DNA from: Amycolatopsis anabasis
GTDB taxonomy: Bacteria > Actinomycetota > Actinomycetes > Mycobacteriales > Pseudonocardiaceae
DNA: 64,000 bases
Assembly: GCF_009765355.1 (NCBI RefSeq)
Contig: NZ_VTHK01000015.1
Span: 1 to 64,000 of the forward strand
Reading direction: 5' to 3'
The position numbers and the translations under genes are program-made. The notes beneath the pieces are model-generated. The model saw nothing but the letters and a program-made list of their open reading frames with translations. It was not told the DNA's origin and made no database searches. Below are positions 51,976 through 60,786 of this stretch, in pieces; positions within the stretch are counted from its first letter, which is position 1; every line of letters begins with the position of its first letter.

Positions 51976-53439
51976 ATGAGTGCTGACAGGGAAACCGCCG
52001 TGGTCGAAGCGGTCGGCAAGGAGCTGTTCATCGGGGGCAAATGGGTCCCCGCGACCGGAGGGAAGACCTTCCCGGTGCTCGATCCGTCCACCGGCGCGAC
52101 GCTCTGCGAGGTGGCGGACGCGTCGCCGGAGGACGGGAAGGCGGCACTCGACGCCGCCGTCGCCGCGCAGGCCGACTGGGCGAACCACCCGCCGCGCGAA
52201 CGCGGGGAGATCCTGCGCCGCGCCTACGATCTGCTCCTCGCCCGCGCCGACGACCTCGCGCTGCTGATGACCCTGGAAATGGGCAAGCCGGTGGCCGAGG
52301 CGCGGGGCGAGATCACCTACGCCGCCGAGTTCTTCCGCTGGTTCGCCGAGGAGGCCGTCCGCATCGACGGCGGTTACGCGGTGGCCCCGAACGGCGTCGG
52401 CCGGTTCCTGGTCACCAAGCAGCCGGTCGGCCCGGCCATCCTGATCACGCCGTGGAACTTCCCGATGGCCATGGGCACCCGCAAGATCGGCCCCGCGGTC
52501 GCGGCCGGGTGCACGTCGGTGATCAAGCCCGCCGCGCAGACCCCGCTGTCCATGCTCGCCCTGGCCGGGATCCTGGCCGAGGCGGGGCTGCCCGAGGGCG
52601 TGCTCAACGTGGTGACCACGAGTTCCTCCGGCTCGGTGATGGAACCCATGATCCGCGACGGCCGCGCGCGCAAGCTGTCGTTCACCGGGTCCACCGCGGT
52701 CGGGCGCAAGCTGCTCGAGCAGTGCGCGGACAAGGTGCTGCGCACGTCGATGGAACTCGGTGGCAACGCGCCGTTCCTGGTGTTCGACGACGCCGATCTG
52801 GACGCCGCGATCGACGGCGCGATGCAGGCGAAGATGCGCAACATCGGCGAGGCGTGCACGGCAGCGAACCGGTTCTACGTGCAGCGCGGGATCGCCGACG
52901 AGTTCGCCCGGCGGCTGACCGAGCGCATGGAGGCGCTGCCGATGGGCCGCGGCACCGAGGACGGGGTGATCGTCGGCCCGCTGATCGACCGGGCCGCGGT
53001 GGAGAAGGTGAGCAGCCTGGTCGCCGACGCCGCCGACCGCGGCGCGAAGGTGCTCACCGGCGGGTCCACTGTGGACGGACCGGGGAACTTCTACCAGGCG
53101 ACCGTGCTCACCGACGTCCCGCCGGAGGCGAAGCTGGCGTCCGAGGAGATCTTCGGCCCGGTCGCGCCGATCTCGGTGTTCGACACCGAAGAAGAGGCGG
53201 TGGCGGCGGCCAACGACACCGAGTACGGCCTGGTCAGCTACCTCTACACCAGCGATCTCAAGCGGGCGCTGCGGGTGTCGGAGCGGCTGGAGGCGGGCAT
53301 GATCGGGCTGAACCAGGGGATCGTGTCCAATCCGGCGGCGCCGTTCGGCGGGATCAAGCAGTCCGGGCTCGGCCGCGAGGGCGGCACCGTCGGCATCGAC
53401 GAGTTCCTGGAGACCAAGTACATCGCGGTGAGCCTGTGA
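51976..53439 (+). CDS. NAD(P)-dependent succinate-semialdehyde dehydrogenase
   Basis: The 487-residue aldehyde dehydrogenase has the GabD-type motifs ILITPWNFPMAMGTRKIGPA, the catalytic Glu in SMELGGNAPFLVFDDADLD and Cys294 in NIGEACTAANRF. It would oxidise succinic semialdehyde, or a similar omega-oxoacid, to the dicarboxylate. ATG 51976 follows GAGGAGCG. It is divergent from the aminotransferase and overlaps the next gene by GTGA. Confidence 0.94.
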   Translation: MSADRETAVVEAVGKELFIGGKWVPATGGKTFPVLDPSTGATLCEVADASPEDGKAALDAAVAAQADWANHPPRERGEILRRAYDLLLARADDLALLMTLEMGKPVAEARGEITYAAEFFRWFAEEAVRIDGGYAVAPNGVGRFLVTKQPVGPAILITPWNFPMAMGTRKIGPAVAAGCTSVIKPAAQTPLSMLALAGILAEAGLPEGVLNVVTTSSSGSVMEPMIRDGRARKLSFTGSTAVGRKLLEQCADKVLRTSMELGGNAPFLVFDDADLDAAIDGAMQAKMRNIGEACTAANRFYVQRGIADEFARRLTERMEALPMGRGTEDGVIVGPLIDRAAVEKVSSLVADAADRGAKVLTGGSTVDGPGNFYQATVLTDVPPEAKLASEEIFGPVAPISVFDTEEEAVAAANDTEYGLVSYLYTSDLKRALRVSERLEAGMIGLNQGIVSNPAAPFGGIKQSGLGREGGTVGIDEFLETKYIAVSL

Positions 53440-54494
53440 CGGAATACCGGATCGCGAGCGTTCCCGGCGACGGGATCGGCGTCGACGTCACCGTCGAGGC
53501 GCGCAAGGTGCTCGACCGCGCCGCCGCGCTGCACGGTTTCGGCCTGCGGTGGACGGAGTTCGACTGGAGCTGCGAGCGGTATGCCGAGACCGGCAAGATG
53601 ATGCCGGACGACGGCGTCGAGCGGTTGTCGGCGTTCGACGGGATCTTCCTCGGCGCGGTCGGGTTTCCCGGGGTGCCGGACCACGTTTCGCTGTGGGGCC
53701 TGCTGATCCCGGTCCGCCGCGCGTTCGCGCAGTACGTGAACCTGCGGCCGGTGCGGCTGCTGCCGGGCACCACGAGCGCGCTGGCCGGGCGGTCGGCCGA
53801 GGACCTGGAGATGGTGATCGTCCGGGAGAACTCCGAGGGCGAGTACTCCGCGATCGGCGGGCGCCACAATTCCGGGCGGCCGGACGAGTTCGTGCTGCAG
53901 GAGTCGGTGTTCACCCGGGTCGGCGTCGAGCGGATCGTCCGGTACGCCTTCGAACTGGCGAAGACCCGGACCGGGCGGGTGTGCTCGGCGACCAAGTCGA
54001 ACGGGCTCATCCACTCGATGCCGTTCTGGGACGAGATCTTCGCCGAGGTCGCCGCCGAGTACCCCGATGTCCACAGTGAACAGTGCCATGTGGACGCCCT
54101 CGCGGCGCGGATGGTGCAGCAGCCGGACCGGCTGGACGTGGTGGTCGCGTCGAACCTGTTCGGCGACATCCTGTCCGATCTGGCCGCGGCGGTCACCGGC
54201 GGGCTGGGCATGGCGCCCTCGGGCAACATCAACCCGCCGGGCGAGTACCCGTCGATGTTCGAGGCGGTGCACGGCAGCGCCCCGGACATCGCGGGTCAGG
54301 GCATCGCGAACCCGGTGGCCCAGGTGCTCGCCGGGGCGATGATGCTCGAGCACCTGGGCGAGGCGGGCGCGGCGCGGGCGGTGCGCGCGGCGGTGGAGGA
54401 GGTGCTCGCCGAGGGCGCGGTGGCGACCCCGGACCTGGGCGGGAAGTCGACCACCGCGGAACTCGGCGACGCCGTCGCGGAAGCCGTGGCATGA
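53436..54494 (+). CDS. Tartrate/D-malate-type dehydrogenase (isocitrate/isopropylmalate family)
   Basis: The 352-residue beta-decarboxylating dehydrogenase has IASVPGDGIGVDVTVEARKV at the start, then MVIVRENSEGEYSAIGG with the substrate-binding region of tartrate/D-malate dehydrogenases (TtuC/DmlA), and the metal site DVVVASNLFGDILSDLAAAV with conserved Asp residues. It would turn D-malate or tartrate into pyruvate or the 2-oxoacid with NAD. The start is GTG 53436, overlapping the aldehyde dehydrogenase stop. With the amidase, the maleate-isomerase-type genes and the dehydrogenase near 62.4 kb, a route through maleate/D-malate-like C4 acids can be imagined; this is inference. Confidence 0.92.
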   Translation: MTEYRIASVPGDGIGVDVTVEARKVLDRAAALHGFGLRWTEFDWSCERYAETGKMMPDDGVERLSAFDGIFLGAVGFPGVPDHVSLWGLLIPVRRAFAQYVNLRPVRLLPGTTSALAGRSAEDLEMVIVRENSEGEYSAIGGRHNSGRPDEFVLQESVFTRVGVERIVRYAFELAKTRTGRVCSATKSNGLIHSMPFWDEIFAEVAAEYPDVHSEQCHVDALAARMVQQPDRLDVVVASNLFGDILSDLAAAVTGGLGMAPSGNINPPGEYPSMFEAVHGSAPDIAGQGIANPVAQVLAGAMMLEHLGEAGAARAVRAAVEEVLAEGAVATPDLGGKSTTAELGDAVAEAVA

Positions 54495-54542
54495 CCTCCC
54501 GGGTAATCGACGTGGCGCGCGCGGCTCGGCAGGGTGGGGCCC

Positions 54543-54950
54543 ATGAACACGCGAGACACGATCGAGGAGTTGTTCCGCCGGATGGGCGCGGGTGATCCGG
54601 ACGGGATCGCGGCGCTGCACGCGGAGCGGGTCGACTGGAAGGTGAACTGGCCCGCCGGGGAGGCCGCGGCGATCCCGTGGATCCGGGACTGGTCGACCCG
54701 GGCGGACATCGCCGAGTTCCACCGCGCGCTGGCCGCCGCCTTCGTGCCCGGCGAGGACGCGGTGTCCGTCGAACGCGTTCTCGTCGACGGCCCGGACGCG
54801 GTGGTCCTCGGCGAGACCGCGCGGACCTTCCGGTCGACCGGGAAGCGGTTCACCATGATGTTCGCCCTGCACCTGACCGTCCAGAACGGACTGATCAGCC
54901 GGTACCACGTGTACGAGGACAGCCTGGCCGTGGCCAGGGCTTTTGCCTAG
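54543..54950 (+). CDS. SnoaL/NTF2-like protein
   Basis: A 135-residue single-domain protein of the ketosteroid-isomerase/NTF2 fold: N-terminal helices TRDTIEELFRRMGAGDPDGI, then strands including VDWKVNWPA, TRADIAEFHRALAAAF and SRYHVYEDSLAVARAF. This family includes enzymes and ligand-binding proteins, so no reaction is assigned. ATG 54543 is 46 bp after the tartrate dehydrogenase-type gene and may be on the same transcript. Confidence 0.85.
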   Translation: MNTRDTIEELFRRMGAGDPDGIAALHAERVDWKVNWPAGEAAAIPWIRDWSTRADIAEFHRALAAAFVPGEDAVSVERVLVDGPDAVVLGETARTFRSTGKRFTMMFALHLTVQNGLISRYHVYEDSLAVARAFA

Positions 54951-55021
54951 GCGAGGCATAACCGGCCGGGAATTGGGCACTCCTGAACGCGAACGTGTCG
55001 TCGTTCGCGAACGGAGTGGGG

Positions 55022-58000
55022 ATGAGAATACCGGGGCCGTTGTTCGCACTGGGCGCCGCGATCGGCACGGCCCAGACGGTGGGCCGGGTGGTGCTGGCGC
55101 CGGTGTCCCGGGCCCGGCGCAACGTGTGGTCCTGTCCCGGCCGCCTGCACATCGAGGCGCACGGTGTGCACGGTCCGGGTGGCCGGAAGGTGGCCGCCCG
55201 GATCGAACGGGCCCTGGAAGCGCGTCCCGGGGTGCTGTGGGCCCGGGTGAACGCGCCGTCGTCGCGGGTGATCGTGGCGGTCGGGGACCGGCCGCCGCGC
55301 CGGGCGGAGCTGATCCGGGTGGTCGAGCGGGCGGAGGCCGAGCCCGCCGATCCCGAGGAGCGCGCCGCCGAGGACGAACTGCACCACCCCGCGGACGGGG
55401 CGCGGGGCACCCGGCTGGCGCCGACGCTCGCCGGGGACCTGGCCGGACTGGGACTTTCCCTGCTCACCAAGCTGCTGCCCTGGGCGCCGCTGCCGGCCGA
55501 ACTGGCCGCGCTGCCCTCGGTCGTCGATCACCACCCCCGGTTGCGCGAGCTGGCCGCGCGGCGGGCTGGTGGCCATGAGCGCGCCGATTCGGCGACCTCG
55601 ATCACGGGCGCGTTCGCGCACGGGCTGGCCTCCCGGAGCGAGAGCACGCTGCTGGACACCGCGCAGCGGGTCGAGCAGTGGCGCGAGGCCCGGGCGCACG
55701 AACGAGCCTGGTGCGCGGCCGAGGCGGGCCTGATCGCGAAGCCGGAGCACGCGGCGGCGGAACCGGTGGTGTGCGAACGCCCGGTGCCGGTGCCCGAGAC
55801 CGCGGCCGAACGGTACGAGCGCAGGGTGATGAACCTGGGCCTCGCCGCGGGCGCGGGTGTCCTGCCGCTGGGCGGGCCGAGGCGGTCGGCGGCGCTGGTG
55901 TTCGCGGCGTTGCCCAAGGCGGTGGAGGCGGGCCGGGGCGCGTTCGGCGCGCATCTCGGCCGCGTGCTGGCCCGGCGGGGCGCGCTGGTGATGGACCGCG
56001 CGGTGCTGCGCCACCTGGACGTGCTGGATGTGCTGGTGCTCGACGAGCACGCGCTGGACACCGGGCGGCTGGTGCCGCACGACCTCGTACCGCTGGCCGG
56101 GAGCGATCCGCGCGCGGTGGCCGAACACACCTGGCGGCTCTTCGATTCCCGGAACCCGTCGGCGGTCCGGCGGGCCGAGGGCTGGTGCCTGGGCCCGCTG
56201 GACGAGCTGGACCTGCACGGCCGCCACGGGGCCCGGGAGCGGGCCCGGCTGGCGAAGCGGGGCGCGGTGCTCGTGCTCGGCCTGGCGCGGGGCGAGCACC
56301 TGGAAGCCGTGCTCGCGCTGGGCAAGGAGCCGTCGCCCGGGGTGGCGGTCCTGGTCACCGCGGCCCGGCGGGCCGGGCTGGAGGTGGTGAGCGCCAACGG
56401 CCCGGACGCCTCCAGGGCGCGGGGCGCCGATCGGGCCGTACCGGGCGGGGACCGGTTGGTGGCCTCGGTGCGGGAGTTGCAGGCCGACGGGCACGGGGTG
56501 CTGCTGGTGTCCGGGAACCGTCGCGCGCTCGGCGCCGCCGACTGCGGGGTGGGCGCCCACCGGGACGGGGACGCGCCGCCGTGGGGCGCGCACGTGCTCG
56601 TCGGCGAGGACCTGACCTCGGCCGCGCTGCTCGTCGAGGCGGTGGCCGCCGCCCGCGCGCTGGGCCGCGAGGACATCCGGCTCGCGCAGGCGGCGACCGG
56701 GGTGGGGGTGGTCAGCGCGGTGCGGCGGCGGCGTGGCCAGGCCGCGCGGAGCCTGCGCGCGGCGAACGCGGGCGCGACGCTCGGAATGATCAACGGTCAC
56801 CGGCACGCGCGGCGGCTGCGCACCCCCGAAGTCGTGGAGAAACCGGACATCGTGCCGTGGCACCTGATGCCCGCGGACGCGGTGCTGGACCGGCTGGACA
56901 CCAGCGGGAACGGGCTGAGCGGCGCGGCGGCCCGGCGGCGGGGCCGCGGCCGGACCGGGGACCACGGCGGCGGCACCAGCCTGGGCAGTGCTTTCCTCGC
57001 CGAACTGGCGAATCCGCTGACCCCGGTGCTCGCCGGGGGCGCCGCGCTGTCCGCCGCGGTGGGCTCGCCGGTCGACGCCGCGCTGGTCGCCGGGGTGGCC
57101 GGGTTGTCCGCGCTGATCGGCAGCCTGCAGCAGGTGCGCACCGAACGGGAACTCGCCGAGCTGCTGAGCCGGTCCGCGGTGATCGCGCACGTCCGGCGGG
57201 ACGGGGAGGTCACCGACCGCAGCGCGGACGAACTGGTGCCCGGTGACGTCGTCGAACTCGCGGCGGGGGACGTGGTGCCCGCGGACTGCCGGTTGCTGGA
57301 GGCGGACGGGCTGGAGGCCGACGAATCGTCCCTCACCGGGGAATCGCTGCCGGTGGCCAAGGACGCGGCGCCGGTCGTGGCCGCCGAGGTCGCCGGGCGT
57401 TCGTCGATGCTCTACGAGGGCACCACGATCGCGGCCGGGCGGGCCGTGGGGATCGTGGTGGCCGTCGGCGACGACACCGAGGCGGGCCGCGGGATGGCGA
57501 TGGCGCGGGAGGGCGCGCCGACGACCGGGGTGGAGACGCGGCTGGCCGAGCTGACCGAGAAGAGCCTGCCGCTGGCGATCGGTTCGGCGGCGGCGGTCGC
57601 CGGGGCGGGGCTGTTGCGCGGGGTGCCGCTGACCGAAAGCCTGTCGGCCGCGGTCAACCTGGCCGTGGCGTCGGTGCCGGAAGGGTTGCCGTTCCTGGTG
57701 AACGCGGCGCAGCTGGCGTCCGCGCGGCGGCTGGCCGAGCACGGCGCGCTGGTGCGGAATCCGCGCAGCATCGAGGCGCTCGGCCGGGTGGACGTGCTGT
57801 GTTTCGACAAGACCGGAACGCTGACCGAGGGCTGGTTGCGGGTCAGCGAGGTCGACGACGGCCGGACGCGGCGCCGGATCGACGGCCTGGACGAGCGGAC
57901 GAGTGCGGTGCTGGCGGCGGCGGTGCGGGCCACCCCGCCCGCGGACGATCCCGAGGATCTGCCGCACGCGACCGACCGGGCGGTGCTGGAGGCGGGCCAC

Positions 58001-59359
58001 CGGGCGGGGGTCGGCACGCGAAGCTGGGAGCTCGTCGATTCCGTGCCGTTCGAACCGTCGCGGGGATACCACGCGGCGGTCGGCCGATCGGGGCGGCGGT
58101 TGCTGCTCAGCGTGAAGGGCGCGCCCGAGTCGATGCTTCCCCGGTGCGCCAAGCGTTTTTCCGGCGGCCGGGAGGTGTCGCTGGACGCGCGGGCCCGGCG
58201 GCGGCTCGCGGGCCGGGCCGAGCGGCTGGCCGAGGCGGGGCAGCGGGTGCTCGTGGTCGCCGAGCGGAAGCTGGCGACCGCCGAAGTGTCCGAAGAGGAC
58301 GTTCAGGAGCTGACTTTCCTGGGGTTCGTGGCGATCGCGGATCCGGTGCGGGGGAGCGCGGCGCCCGCGGCGGCCCGGCTGCGCGCGGCGGGCGTGCACA
58401 TCGTGATGATCACCGGGGACCATCCGGCCACCGGGGAGGCGATCGCGGGCGAGGTCAGCCCGGACAACGGCGAGCTGCACGTGGTCACCGGGTCCGAATT
58501 GGACGAACTGGACGACGAGGCGCTCGGTGAGCGGTTGCTGAAGGCGGATGTGGTGGCCCGGTGCAGCCCGGCGCAGAAGGTGCGGATCATCAAGGCGTAC
58601 CAGCGGCTCGGCCGGACCGTGGCGATGACCGGTGACGGGGCGAACGACGCGCCCGCGATCCGGCTCGCCGACGTCGGGATCGCGCTGGGCGAGCGCGGCA
58701 CGCCCGCCGCCCGGGCCGCGGCGGATCTGGTGGTGACCGACGACCGGCTGGAGACGATCATCGCGGCGCTGGTGGAGGGACGCGCGATGTGGGCTTCGGT
58801 GCGCGAGGCGCTCGGGATCCTGCTGGGCGGGAACCTCGGGGAGATCGCGTTCAGCGTCCTGGGTTCGGTGCTGACCGGCCGGTCGCCGCTGACCGCGCGG
58901 CAGTTGCTGCTGGTGAACCTGCTGACCGATCTGGCCCCGTCGCTGGCGATCGCGTTGCGCCGCCCGGATTCGGCGGCGGCGGAGGACCTGCTGGGTGAGG
59001 GGCCGGAGAGTTCGCTGGGCAGGCCGTTGCACCGGGATATCGGGCTGCGCGCGGGAATCACCACGGTGGGCGCGACGACCGCGTGGACGATCGCCCGGCT
59101 GACCGGGCGGCGGCGCCGGGCCGGAACCGTGGCGCTGGCGGCGCTGGTCGGCACCCAGCTCGGGCAAACCCTGCTGACCGGCGGCCGGAGCCCGTCGATC
59201 CTGGCGACCGGCCTGGGCTCGGCGGCGCTGCTGGCCGCGGTGATCCAGACGCCGGGGGTGAGCCAGTTCTTCGGCTGCACCCCGCTGGGCCCGGCAGGCT
59301 GGACCATCGCCCTCGGCAGCGCCTCCGCCGCCACCCTCCTCGGCCCCCTCCTCACCTAA
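55022..59359 (+). CDS. CtpI-like P-type cation-transporting ATPase
   Basis: The 1445-residue protein has an N-terminal degenerate heavy-metal-associated-like segment (about 40-95), a long middle region with HAD-like remnants lacking catalytic residues (about 200-620), and then a complete P-type core from about residue 640. That core has DESSLTGESLPVAKD (actuator), VASVPEGLPFLVNAAQ (membrane segment M4), the phosphorylation motif FDKTGTLTEG, the KGAPESMLP nucleotide site, GDGANDAPAIRLADV (hinge), and C-terminal membrane helices. Mycobacterial CtpI (Rv0107c) has a similar oversized architecture. The cation is not known. ATG 55022 follows GGAGTGGGG. The gene is unrelated in theme to the catabolic genes around it. 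Confidence 0.93.
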   Translation: MRIPGPLFALGAAIGTAQTVGRVVLAPVSRARRNVWSCPGRLHIEAHGVHGPGGRKVAARIERALEARPGVLWARVNAPSSRVIVAVGDRPPRRAELIRVVERAEAEPADPEERAAEDELHHPADGARGTRLAPTLAGDLAGLGLSLLTKLLPWAPLPAELAALPSVVDHHPRLRELAARRAGGHERADSATSITGAFAHGLASRSESTLLDTAQRVEQWREARAHERAWCAAEAGLIAKPEHAAAEPVVCERPVPVPETAAERYERRVMNLGLAAGAGVLPLGGPRRSAALVFAALPKAVEAGRGAFGAHLGRVLARRGALVMDRAVLRHLDVLDVLVLDEHALDTGRLVPHDLVPLAGSDPRAVAEHTWRLFDSRNPSAVRRAEGWCLGPLDELDLHGRHGARERARLAKRGAVLVLGLARGEHLEAVLALGKEPSPGVAVLVTAARRAGLEVVSANGPDASRARGADRAVPGGDRLVASVRELQADGHGVLLVSGNRRALGAADCGVGAHRDGDAPPWGAHVLVGEDLTSAALLVEAVAAARALGREDIRLAQAATGVGVVSAVRRRRGQAARSLRAANAGATLGMINGHRHARRLRTPEVVEKPDIVPWHLMPADAVLDRLDTSGNGLSGAAARRRGRGRTGDHGGGTSLGSAFLAELANPLTPVLAGGAALSAAVGSPVDAALVAGVAGLSALIGSLQQVRTERELAELLSRSAVIAHVRRDGEVTDRSADELVPGDVVELAAGDVVPADCRLLEADGLEADESSLTGESLPVAKDAAPVVAAEVAGRSSMLYEGTTIAAGRAVGIVVAVGDDTEAGRGMAMAREGAPTTGVETRLAELTEKSLPLAIGSAAAVAGAGLLRGVPLTESLSAAVNLAVASVPEGLPFLVNAAQLASARRLAEHGALVRNPRSIEALGRVDVLCFDKTGTLTEGWLRVSEVDDGRTRRRIDGLDERTSAVLAAAVRATPPADDPEDLPHATDRAVLEAGHRAGVGTRSWELVDSVPFEPSRGYHAAVGRSGRRLLLSVKGAPESMLPRCAKRFSGGREVSLDARARRRLAGRAERLAEAGQRVLVVAERKLATAEVSEEDVQELTFLGFVAIADPVRGSAAPAAARLRAAGVHIVMITGDHPATGEAIAGEVSPDNGELHVVTGSELDELDDEALGERLLKADVVARCSPAQKVRIIKAYQRLGRTVAMTGDGANDAPAIRLADVGIALGERGTPAARAAADLVVTDDRLETIIAALVEGRAMWASVREALGILLGGNLGEIAFSVLGSVLTGRSPLTARQLLLVNLLTDLAPSLAIALRRPDSAAAEDLLGEGPESSLGRPLHRDIGLRAGITTVGATTAWTIARLTGRRRRAGTVALAALVGTQLGQTLLTGGRSPSILATGLGSAALLAAVIQTPGVSQFFGCTPLGPAGWTIALGSASAATLLGPLLT

Positions 59360-59374
59360 CCCCAAACACTCCGA

Positions 59375-59521
59375 CCCGAAGCACCCTGTCCCCAAGCACA
59401 ATGCCCCGAAGTGCCCTGTCCCCAAGCACAATCCCCCGAAGCACCCTGCCCCTAAACACGATGCCCCGAAGCACCCTGACCCCAAGCACACCGCCCCCGA
59501 AACCCCTGCCCCGAGCACCTC
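59375..59521. repeat. 30-bp tandem repeat behind the P-ATPase
   Basis: Four full units start at 59375, 59405, 59435 and 59465, each CCCGAAGCACCCTG followed by a CCCCAAGCACA-like half, so a 15-bp sub-period is visible. A degenerate fifth unit runs to about 59521. The array starts 16 bp after the P-ATPase stop and is C-rich on the given strand. Confidence 0.85.
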
Positions 59522-59580
59522 ATCTCTCTCCCCCCGCCTTGCCACCCCGGCGCGTCACCCCGCCGCCCCGCCGCCCCGCG

Positions 59581-59749
59581 TGAATGTCCCGTTCGCACTC
59601 TCGGGGGAACCCCTTGTTTTAAGCGTACGCCCGGGCACCGACAATTCCGCGAGCCACCCCATTCCACCACCAAACGCCATGAACGGACCATTCACGCCCC
59701 CGGGGGAACCCCTTGCTTTAAGAGTAGCCTCAGCGACCGACAATTTCGG
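59581..59749. repeat. Direct duplication of a 70-bp element, period 99 bp
   Basis: Units 59581-59650 and 59680-59749 share TGAA-G--CC-TTC at the start, CGGGGGAACCCCTTG, a TTTAAG block and ACCGACAATT near the end. The middle 26 bp (59602-59627 and 59701-59726) differ at only two positions. The left ends of the two units are also roughly inverted to each other (GTGAATGTCCCGTTC against GAACGGACCATTCAC). Confidence 0.8.
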
Positions 59750-59769
59750 GCTCGCGCCCCGGCTGCCGC

Positions 59770-59960
59770 GAGTTCCCCGTTCCGGTCGCGCGAGTCCCCC
59801 GTTTCGGTAGCCCGTGTTCCCCATTTCGTCCGCCGAGTTCTACGTTCGGGCACCCGAGTTCAACACTCGGGCAAGCGAGTTCCACGTTCAGGTAAGCGAA
59901 TTCAACACTCAGGTAAGCGAGTTCTACATTCGGGCAAGCGAGTTCGCCATCCGGGCCCAC
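59770..59960. repeat. 21-bp tandem repeat array, copy 3 (nine units)
   Basis: Units start at 59770, 59792, 59813, 59835, 59856, 59877, 59898, 59919 and 59940; most are exactly 21 bp. The six right-hand ones are of the type GAGTTCTACGTTCGGGCA, one with an EcoRI-like GAATTC. It is the same family as 11330-11434 and, reversed, 31310-31479. Confidence 0.9.
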
Positions 59961-59988
59961 GCCGGACCGGGCACACCGGAAGACCGCC

Positions 59989-60783
59989 TCAGCGTTTCCG
60001 GGGCTTGCGGGTTTTCCGCGCGGCGGACCGCTTCTTGGCCACCACCAGGTTTCCCTGACCATCCACATCGGACACAATGTCCAGGCCGTCGGCCGGGACA
60101 CCCGGCGCCGCGCCGGAATGCAGGCTCGCTCCCGGCACGAGCCGCTGCACCGCGTCCTCCATATGCGCCTCGAGCAGCGACACGGTCAAGTCCTCGTCGC
60201 CCGCCCGGATCGCCTCGATGATCCGGTTGTGCTCGACCACCCGCTCCTCGATGGCCTGGTACGTCGCCTGCAGCGCGGACAGGCACATCCGCGTCTCGAT
60301 GAGCAGTGTCCGCGCCATCCGCACCAGCCGCCGGCTGCCGGAGGCGTTGATCAGCACCTCGTGAAATCGAAGATCCGCTTCGGACAGCGCGGTCGGATCG
60401 CCCGACTCCGCCGCGGCCGCCATCGCCCGGACGGTCTCGTCCAACTGCTCGGCGACCCGTTCCCGATCGCCCCGCAGGATCCGGATCGCCGCCGCCCGCT
60501 CGATCGCCGACCGCGCCGAATAGATGTCGTACACGTCCCCCGGCTCGAGGTTGATCACGAACAGCCCGCGATGCCGTTCGCTGCGCAGCAGCCCCTCGGA
60601 CACCAGCCGCTGCATGGCCTCCCGCAGCGGCCCCCGGGACACCTGGAACTGGGCGGCCAGCTCGGTCTCCCCGAGCTGCGCCCCCGGCGGCAGGGAGCCG
60701 TTCATGATCGCGTCACGCAGCTGACGCGCGATGATCCCCGCGGTCGACTCCCGGCTCACCGGTTCGATATCGGCCAACGGCAC
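59989..60783 (-). CDS. GntR-family regulator (FCD/FadR subfamily)
   Basis: The 264-residue protein has an N-terminal GntR winged helix (QLRDAIMNGSLPPGAQLGET, FQVSRGPLREAMQRLVSEGL) and a C-terminal FCD ligand domain with likely metal ligands in DLRFHEVLINASG and VVEHNRIIEAIR. The last 15 residues are very basic (AKKRSAARKTRKPRKR), an unusual tail that may add nonspecific DNA affinity. The start is GTG 60783, 3 bp after the stop of the racemase-fold gene, with which it is co-transcribed. Exact GATTGT-N2-ACAATC palindromes upstream of its operon and of neighbouring genes are the probable operators. Confidence 0.93.
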   Translation of the reverse strand: MPLADIEPVSRESTAGIIARQLRDAIMNGSLPPGAQLGETELAAQFQVSRGPLREAMQRLVSEGLLRSERHRGLFVINLEPGDVYDIYSARSAIERAAAIRILRGDRERVAEQLDETVRAMAAAAESGDPTALSEADLRFHEVLINASGSRRLVRMARTLLIETRMCLSALQATYQAIEERVVEHNRIIEAIRAGDEDLTVSLLEAHMEDAVQRLVPGASLHSGAAPGVPADGLDIVSDVDGQGNLVVAKKRSAARKTRKPRKR

Positions 60784-60786
60784 GGC

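Larger units (their letters stand above)
59360..59988. other. Non-coding region composed of three repeat families
   Basis: A 629-bp gap between the P-ATPase and the GntR gene, with no convincing coding sequence. Left to right it consists of a 30-bp tandem array (59375-59521), two units of a duplicated element 99 bp apart (59581-59749) and the longest 21-bp array (59770-59960). Confidence 0.8.

Noticed and set aside
54947..59545. Open frame of about 1500 codons opposite the P-type ATPase
   Set aside because: Antisense shadow of the P-ATPase and its downstream repeats; no family motifs.
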